Shown: in pieces, positions 58,929 to 64,000 of the stretch | Position numbering within the stretch: the stretch's first letter is position 1 | Layout: the number at the start of each line of letters is the position of its first letter | Source: Cryobacterium glucosi | GTDB lineage: Bacteria > Actinomycetota > Actinomycetes > Actinomycetales > Microbacteriaceae | Assembly: GCF_004402235.1 (NCBI RefSeq) | Contig: NZ_SOFS01000025.1 | Location: 1-64,000 of the forward strand | Reading direction: 5' to 3' | Length of the DNA: 64,000 nt | Notes under the pieces: model-generated | Database searches by the model: none | What the model was told of the DNA's origin: nothing | What the model saw: only the letters and a program-made list of their open reading frames with translations | Made by a program: the position numbers and the translations under genes

Positions 58929-61001
58929 ATGCTCCACTTCTCCCGCCTGGGATCAGGCACAGTGCTCGCTGCAGTGCTGGTCGCCTGTGCGGCAATAGTC
59001 CCCGCGCAAGCGCTCCTGGCAACCACGGCCGACACCGCGACTCTGCACGCGACGGGCACCATTCTCATCCTCTCCGGCGAGGAAGACCCTTCGAGTCCCA
59101 CTCAGAACCTCGCCGACCAGGTGCGCCTGCTCACCGATGACGGCGCATCCGTCGAACTGACCGGGAACCTGCCCGACGACGTGACGTCCGGCAGCACATT
59201 CAGCGGAACGCTCACCGTCCCCACCTCTGTCGTCGCCGCCGTCCCCGCCGTGACCGAGGCAACCGGACCGGTGGAGGCAACGTCGGAAACCGGTAAGGAG
59301 GTCGTATCGGCCAGTGTCGCACTGGACGCAGCCTTGCCCGTCGTTTCGGCGACGATCGAGGCGCAGGTCGCCCAGACGTCCGCCGCAGCAACGCATGCGC
59401 TCGACGTATTCGTGGCCACTTTGCCGACGGCTCCGACGACGCCTGTCCTCGACGACCCCGGGATCGCGGCGCTCGAGGCGACGGTGAGCACCTTTTGGTC
59501 ATCACAAAGTGCCGGCCAGATCATCGGCTTCACCCAGCCGCTTGCAACGAAGCGCGTCGTCACTGCGAATTCCTGCCAGGCGACGAGCATGTTCACGGAG
59601 GCGGCTGCCGCTTTCGGTCATCCGCAAGGCTGGTACACCACCGGCTTCAACGCCCACCACCTGGTCATCCTCGCTCCCGCATCATGCGGCGCGGGGAGCG
59701 GGTTGGGAAGTGTCGGGCTGGTGCAGTCCGGCGGAGTCGTCTGGGCCAGCTATAGCGCCCCGTTCGGGACGAACGCTGTGGCCCACGAGATCGGCCACAA
59801 CCTCGGGTTGAGGCACTCGAACAAACACACCTGTCCGAATCCGATAGTCGAGGGCGCCTTTTCTGGTGGAACCTTTTCCGACGGCTGCAGTGACGTGGAA
59901 TACCAGGACTTCTACGATGTCATGGGCGGAGGCTTGAGCTACAACGGCATGACCAACGCCCAATTGCCCGCCCTGAATATCACCCAGAAGTACAAACTGG
60001 ATGCCATCACGAGCGCTGACCTGGTTCCCGTAAGCCTCGTCGCCGGCGTCACCTCCGGCGCCGGTAGTTTCACCCTGCACCCGATCTCCGATGCCACTGG
60101 GTTGCGCGGCTTGAAGATCACGGACCCCAGGGACGGGGGCGTGTATTTCGTTGAGTACCGATCCGGAACCGGCATGGACGCTGGCTCGCTCTACGCCTCC
60201 GGTCGCGTACCAGGGATGACGCGAGGCGTGCGTGTTCTGCGCCAGCGGGACGATACCACCTCCGCCGTCCTGACTCTGCCGAACGATGACGGCACCCGGT
60301 CGATGGCATTGGGAGCGTCCCAGTCGCTCACCTCACGTTCCGGCGGGGTGACCGTCGCCGTCACGAGTGTCTCCGGGACAGCCGGCGTCACCGTCTCCCT
60401 CGGCGACGCGGCAGGCGCGCCGAGAATGGGGACGGGGGCCGTCTCGATCAAGGGTCAGAACTCCGAGCTCGTGCCCGGCACGACTGTTGAAATCCGTCAA
60501 GGCGACTGTGCTGGCCCGGCCGTGTGGCGCACAACCACCGGAAGCACTCCCAGCGCTTACGGCGCCTTCGGAATCGGCCTGACGCCGGGCTCGTACTGCA
60601 TCGTCACCCTCGCCGTTCCTGCCCCCTACGGCATGCCGTCCGCGAACACCCTGTTCCAGATGGGCGCGGGAGCCGGGAACTGGGTCACAGTGTGGCTTCC
60701 TGGACCGATCTCGGGCGCCCTCGTCGCCAAGGACGCGCAAGGAATCGGAATCAACGGTGTCACAGCACTTATCCGTCAGGGATCCTGTGCGACGCAAGGA
60801 CCCGGGGTGTGGCTGAGCACGACCGCAACAAACCGATGGTCGTCTGGCGGATTCGGAATCTCCCTGAATCCAGGAACCTACTGCACGACTATTTCCCAGG
60901 TCCCGGCCGGCTATTCGATTCCGGCTCCAGCCGACATCACGGTGGCCTCCCCAGGCCCGCTCTGGATCACCGCGTGGATACCCGGCCAGCCCACGCACTA
61001 G
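58929..61001 (+). CDS. Secreted metzincin-type metalloprotease with duplicated C-terminal beta domain
   Basis: The 690-residue protein has a signal peptide (about 1-30). A variable region (30-190) follows, then a protease domain with AHEIGHNLGLRHSN (His286, Glu287, His290, His296), the Met-turn YDVMGGG (Met332), and several cysteines nearby. HExxHxxGxxH plus the Met-turn define metzincins. The GHNLGL spacing and the following HSN resemble the gametolysin (M11) group. Residues 500-686 hold two copies of a Cys-bearing beta domain, shared with the next two genes. No ribosome site is obvious, so the start could be elsewhere by a few codons. Confidence 0.85.
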   Translation: MLHFSRLGSGTVLAAVLVACAAIVPAQALLATTADTATLHATGTILILSGEEDPSSPTQNLADQVRLLTDDGASVELTGNLPDDVTSGSTFSGTLTVPTSVVAAVPAVTEATGPVEATSETGKEVVSASVALDAALPVVSATIEAQVAQTSAAATHALDVFVATLPTAPTTPVLDDPGIAALEATVSTFWSSQSAGQIIGFTQPLATKRVVTANSCQATSMFTEAAAAFGHPQGWYTTGFNAHHLVILAPASCGAGSGLGSVGLVQSGGVVWASYSAPFGTNAVAHEIGHNLGLRHSNKHTCPNPIVEGAFSGGTFSDGCSDVEYQDFYDVMGGGLSYNGMTNAQLPALNITQKYKLDAITSADLVPVSLVAGVTSGAGSFTLHPISDATGLRGLKITDPRDGGVYFVEYRSGTGMDAGSLYASGRVPGMTRGVRVLRQRDDTTSAVLTLPNDDGTRSMALGASQSLTSRSGGVTVAVTSVSGTAGVTVSLGDAAGAPRMGTGAVSIKGQNSELVPGTTVEIRQGDCAGPAVWRTTTGSTPSAYGAFGIGLTPGSYCIVTLAVPAPYGMPSANTLFQMGAGAGNWVTVWLPGPISGALVAKDAQGIGINGVTALIRQGSCATQGPGVWLSTTATNRWSSGGFGISLNPGTYCTTISQVPAGYSIPAPADITVASPGPLWITAWIPGQPTH

Positions 61002-63301
61002 ACGCAAGGCACCGGCCAGGCCGGACGCAGCGGGATCAGACCGACACTGTGCGGCTGAGTTGGACCGCCGTCGACACCAGGAGTTCGAAACCTGAATGGT
61101 CAGACCCTTGAACGCGGGTCTTGACGACTGCCCACCCGCACGCCAACGTGATACCAGACATAACTGAAAACATCTGGGGGAAACTTGTTGAAATTGCTGT
61201 CAGCCGTGGCCGTTCGCGGGGTCAAGCCTCGCGCCCGAGCGCACCGTTCGAAGAGATCTTCGTTTCTTGGATTGGCGCTGGCAGTGGGCCTCCTGCTGGG
61301 ACTCACCGTTGCAGCACCGGCGCAGGCCGCGAGCATCGGGACCGGCGCCGTTTCGATCAAGGGCCAGAGTTCAGAGCTCGTCCCCGTTACCACGGTCGAG
61401 ATTCGCCAGGGTGACTGCTCCGGCGCACCCGTCTGGCGAACGACAACCGGAAGCACCCCCAGCGCATATGGCGCCTTCGGGATCGGACTCACCCCCGGCG
61501 CATACTGCATCGTCACCCTCTCGGTTCCGGCGCCCTATGGGATGCCCGCGAACACCACGTTCCAGATGGGCTCAGGAACGGGCAACTGGGTTACCGTATG
61601 GCTGCCCGGACCCCTGTCCGGCGCTGTCGTCGCGAAGAACTCGCTCGGCTACGGGATCAATGGCGTCACAGCGTTCATCCGCCAGGGATCATGTGCGTCC
61701 CCTGGCCAGGGAGTCTGGCAGAACGTCACCGCGACCAACCAGTGGTCCAGCGGCGGATTCGGGATCTCGCTTCTCCCCGGCACCTACTGCACCTCCGTCA
61801 CGGACGTGCCGTGGGACTACTCGACACCCCAACCCGTTGAGACGGTCGTCTCCGCTCCGGGGCCCATCTGGATCACGATCTGGCTCGATTCCCGGACGGT
61901 TCAGGGACAGGGCGATTCCGTCATTTCGATTGCAGCCTATTCCTTCCAGAAGATCGTCGAATTCACCTGCCCGGATTGCACGTCAAATGTCATCGTCGAA
62001 GCACTCGGTCCGGATCGAGCATCCGACCTGCTGATCAATCGAACCGGCTCGTATCCCTCCGGGCGGATGCTCGTCGGATTCCTGGATTTGACATACTCCA
62101 GCTACAGTCAGATCTCGGTTCACGCGAACGGCCATTGGACGCTGAGAATCCTCGACCTGGACATGATCAGGCAAGGGGGTTCCAGCATCTCCGGCACCGG
62201 CGATGACGTGGTGTACCTGGATACCCCCGGGGTTGTCGCGACATTCTCCAACCACGGGACGTCGAACTTCATCGTGTGGGCAACGGATCCGACCTATGGT
62301 GTCGACAACAAGATCAATGTGATCGGAAACTACTGGGGAACCGTTGCCATGACGTCTCCTGCGATCATCCAGATCACGTCCGACGGCGCATGGAGCATCA
62401 AGACCTGGTGAGCCGGAGCGAGCGTGCCGGCTGACACCCTGCACGCCGGTGGAGGGCCGGGTTCACCCGGGTGCGCCCGCCCTTCGCCTTTCGCCGCACT
62501 GGCCGGCCGAACTCGACGAATGACAAGGTCGCTCGGGTATTTCCGACTCGTCGGTGGTCGATACACTGCGGGTAGTCCACATTCACGACCGGGGGAAAAC
62601 ACATGAGTACTCGAGACCCAATTACTGCTAGTGGACGGGGCCGCCGATGGTCTCTCCTGCAACTGTTGTCCGTTGGCGCGACCGTTGTCATGGCCCTGAG
62701 CGTCGGCATGGCGACTGCACCACCGGCAAGCGCGGCCGCGTACGGCACGGGCGCCGTCGCCGTCAAGGGTCCGAATTCAGAATTCGTCCCCGGTGTCGAC
62801 GTCGAAATCCGCCAGGGCGATTGCTCAGGACAAACGGTGTGGTTCACCACCACGGGCAACACACCGAACGCCTATGGGGCCTTCGGAATCACCCTCGAAG
62901 TCGGTCGATACTGCCTGCTGACGCGGCAGGTGCCTGCAGACTACATGTATGCGAGCGCCTCAACGTTCGATGTGGTGGCAGGGCCTGGAAACTGGTTTAC
63001 GGCATGGCTCCCCTACGGAGTCGTCGTGGGGTCCGTCGTCGCGAAGGATGCCTGGGGCGCCCGAATCGACGGGGTCAACGCGCTTGTGAGATGGGGGTCA
63101 TGCACCGCTCCAGGTCAAGGAGTGTGGCAGAACGTCACGTCCACGAGCCGATGGCTTGACGGAAGCTTCAGCGTCTCGCTCACTGCCGGGGTGTACTGTA
63201 CCTCGGTGATCGGGGTCCCCGCGGGATACACCATTCCCGTACCGGTGCAGACGGATGTCCGTCACCCGTCTCCGGCTCAAATCGTGCTGTGGATACCGGC
63301 G
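60426..63301 (+). repeat. Duplicated beta domain present in three tandem genes (six half-units)
   Basis: Each of the three genes encodes two half-units of about 90-95 residues. Shared features are IRQG-x-C, VW, GxFGIxLxPGxYC, VPxxY and a closing PGxWxTxW. Positions are 60426-60986, 61335-61886 and 62741-63301. The first two copies are similar even at base level, for example in GGCGCCTTCGG, so they were duplicated or converted recently. The third is more divergent. The two Cys of each half-unit probably pair. Confidence 0.9.
61185..62411 (+). CDS. Secreted protein with duplicated beta domain and a unique C-terminal domain
   Basis: The 408-residue product begins at a TTG codon (61185; 61188 is possible) preceded by GGGGGAAAC, the same spacing as at 62603. 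The signal peptide ends near AQAAS (residue 49). Residues 51-234 are the duplicated beta domain shared with both neighbours. Residues 240-408 are different: TCPDCTSN with two Cys, then strands such as HANGHWTLRILDLDMI, GTGDDVVYLDTPG and TSDGAWSIKTW. The C-terminal part may be a lectin-like beta fold. No catalytic residues seen. Function unknown, cell surface or secreted. Confidence 0.8.
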   Translation: MLKLLSAVAVRGVKPRARAHRSKRSSFLGLALAVGLLLGLTVAAPAQAASIGTGAVSIKGQSSELVPVTTVEIRQGDCSGAPVWRTTTGSTPSAYGAFGIGLTPGAYCIVTLSVPAPYGMPANTTFQMGSGTGNWVTVWLPGPLSGAVVAKNSLGYGINGVTAFIRQGSCASPGQGVWQNVTATNQWSSGGFGISLLPGTYCTSVTDVPWDYSTPQPVETVVSAPGPIWITIWLDSRTVQGQGDSVISIAAYSFQKIVEFTCPDCTSNVIVEALGPDRASDLLINRTGSYPSGRMLVGFLDLTYSSYSQISVHANGHWTLRILDLDMIRQGGSSISGTGDDVVYLDTPGVVATFSNHGTSNFIVWATDPTYGVDNKINVIGNYWGTVAMTSPAIIQITSDGAWSIKTW

Positions 63302-63313
63302 TCCCCCTCCTGA
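62603..63313 (+). CDS. Secreted protein consisting of the duplicated beta domain
   Basis: The 236-residue protein has a signal peptide (RRWSLLQLLSVGATVVMALSV, cleaved near ASAAA, residue 45). The rest is one copy of the duplicated domain, and nothing else. GGGGGAAAACAC before the ATG is a good ribosome site. It shares about half of its residues with the versions in the two upstream genes and is the simplest form of the family, useful for defining domain borders. Function unknown. Confidence 0.85.
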   Translation: MSTRDPITASGRGRRWSLLQLLSVGATVVMALSVGMATAPPASAAAYGTGAVAVKGPNSEFVPGVDVEIRQGDCSGQTVWFTTTGNTPNAYGAFGITLEVGRYCLLTRQVPADYMYASASTFDVVAGPGNWFTAWLPYGVVVGSVVAKDAWGARIDGVNALVRWGSCTAPGQGVWQNVTSTSRWLDGSFSVSLTAGVYCTSVIGVPAGYTIPVPVQTDVRHPSPAQIVLWIPASPS

Positions 63314-63338
63314 TGTGAGGTGTCGACCCTCGCTGGAC

Positions 63339-63366
63339 AGGAGGCCGTTGTCGCTCGCGGCCTCCT
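63339..63366. terminator. Terminator between the secreted-protein gene and rmlA
   Basis: AGGAGGCCG (63339-63347) and CGGCCTCCT (63358-63366) pair perfectly around a 10-base loop and are followed by TCTC on the forward strand. It lies between convergent genes and should end the transcript of the gene at 62603. Confidence 0.7.
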
Positions 63367-63529
63367 TCTCGACAAGCGCTGACACTCCGGGCGATCTGTT
63401 CCGAGTGAGCCCCGGTCTAGGTGAGCGCCAGGCGTCACCGAATCGGCGCCCGGGCCTGGGCCTCCGCATTCGGGTCTGACTGGCTGCTGTCCGCTGGTCC
63501 CGTTCGGGAATACCGCGCAGCTCGAACTC

Positions 63530-64000
63530 CTAGACGGTGGCGACGAGGTTACTCAGGTACTTTCCGTAGCCGCTCTTCTGCAGGGGAGCTGCGAGCACAG
63601 CAAGCTGCTTGGTGTCGATCCAGCCGGCACGCCAGGCGATCTCCTCGATGCAGCCGACCTTGTGACCCTGTCGGTCCTCGATGACGCGCACGTATTCGGA
63701 CGCTTGCATCATGGACTTGAAGGTACCGGTGTCGAGCCAAGCCGTACCGCGATCGAGCACCTGCACCTGCAGCTTTCCCTGTTCCAGGTATCGCTCGTTG
63801 ACGGTACTGATTTCGAGCTCCCCACGCGCGCTGGGCTCGATGGACTTCGCGATTTCGATGACCGAGTTGTCATAGAAGTACAGGCCTGGCACGGCGTAGT
63901 TGCTCTTGGGTTTGGCGGGCTTTTCCTCGATCGAGACGGCCGTCATGTTCTCGTCGAATTCCACGACACCGTAGTCCGACGGATTGCTGACGTGATAGGC
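63530..64000 (-). CDS. rmlA: Glucose-1-phosphate thymidylyltransferase, 3' part (partial)
   Basis: The frame stays open to the window edge, giving the last 156 residues. It has [44 protein letters not shown], and the C-terminal [14 protein letters not shown], followed by [10 protein letters not shown]. These are diagnostic of RmlA, which makes dTDP-glucose, the first step to dTDP-L-rhamnose. This agrees with the rhamnosyltransferase-type genes in the cluster. The 5' end and start lie outside the window. Confidence 0.97.
   Translation of the reverse strand, partial: AYHVSNPSDYGVVEFDENMTAVSIEEKPAKPKSNYAVPGLYFYDNSVIEIAKSIEPSARGELEISTVNERYLEQGKLQVQVLDRGTAWLDTGTFKSMMQASEYVRVIEDRQGHKVGCIEEIAWRAGWIDTKQLAVLAAPLQKSGYGKYLSNLVATV

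Overview
The window comes from a high-GC actinobacterium, most likely a member of the Microbacteriaceae. This rests on the 16S rRNA 5' end at the left edge, a WhiB regulator, the ahcY / DUF3499 / metallopeptidase / whiB2-like / manA gene set of actinobacterial chromosomes, strong GC bias at third codon positions, and promoter -10 boxes of the TAnnnT type set directly against start codons. No transposase, integrase, phage gene, CRISPR array or tRNA was seen, so this reads as chromosomal backbone on the left and a surface-polysaccharide island on the right.

Left part (1-30.2 kb). A 16S rRNA gene leaves the window at base 1, with its leader and a strong promoter (396-424). Next come ahcY, a DUF3499 gene, a divergent zincin-like gene and a small lipoprotein. 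From 4.2 to 16.2 kb lies a mixed locus: a GT87-like polyprenol-phosphate-mannose mannosyltransferase, a membrane-anchored sulfite-oxidase-fold molybdoenzyme with a partner membrane protein, a three-gene operon (GT2, DUF2064, methyltransferase), a two-component system, a TetR/MFS efflux pair, a rhamnose 4-epimerase-like SDR and an MTA phosphorylase. From 16.4 to 25.5 kb are a DUF5719 protein, a 1110-residue membrane glycosyltransferase, a WhiB protein, galE, a GlxA-type regulator and manA. A secreted protein controlled by a double palindromic operator follows. Then comes a three-gene operon for persulfide stress (CstR-like repressor, rhodanese, CoA-disulfide reductase-rhodanese) behind a CsoR-family operator.

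Right part (30.3-64 kb). This is a large cell-surface polysaccharide cluster. It has two O-antigen-ligase/polymerase-type proteins, a Wzx-like flippase, a Wzm/Wzt-type ABC exporter, an acyltransferase, a dTDP-sugar-type epimerase, about ten glycosyltransferases (including a methyltransferase-GT2 fusion and a GT2-GT4 fusion), large membrane proteins, a WbbL-like rhamnosyltransferase and, at the right edge, the 3' part of rmlA. Together they point to synthesis, export and modification of a rhamnose-containing glycan anchored in the envelope.

Embedded in it are secreted proteins. One has a lysozyme-like domain followed by five repeats of about 104 residues. Three tandem genes (58.9-63.3 kb) share a duplicated cysteine-bearing beta domain, and one of these is fused to a metzincin-type metalloprotease. 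These, with the molybdoenzyme/glycosyltransferase locus and the persulfide operon, are the parts most worth following up.
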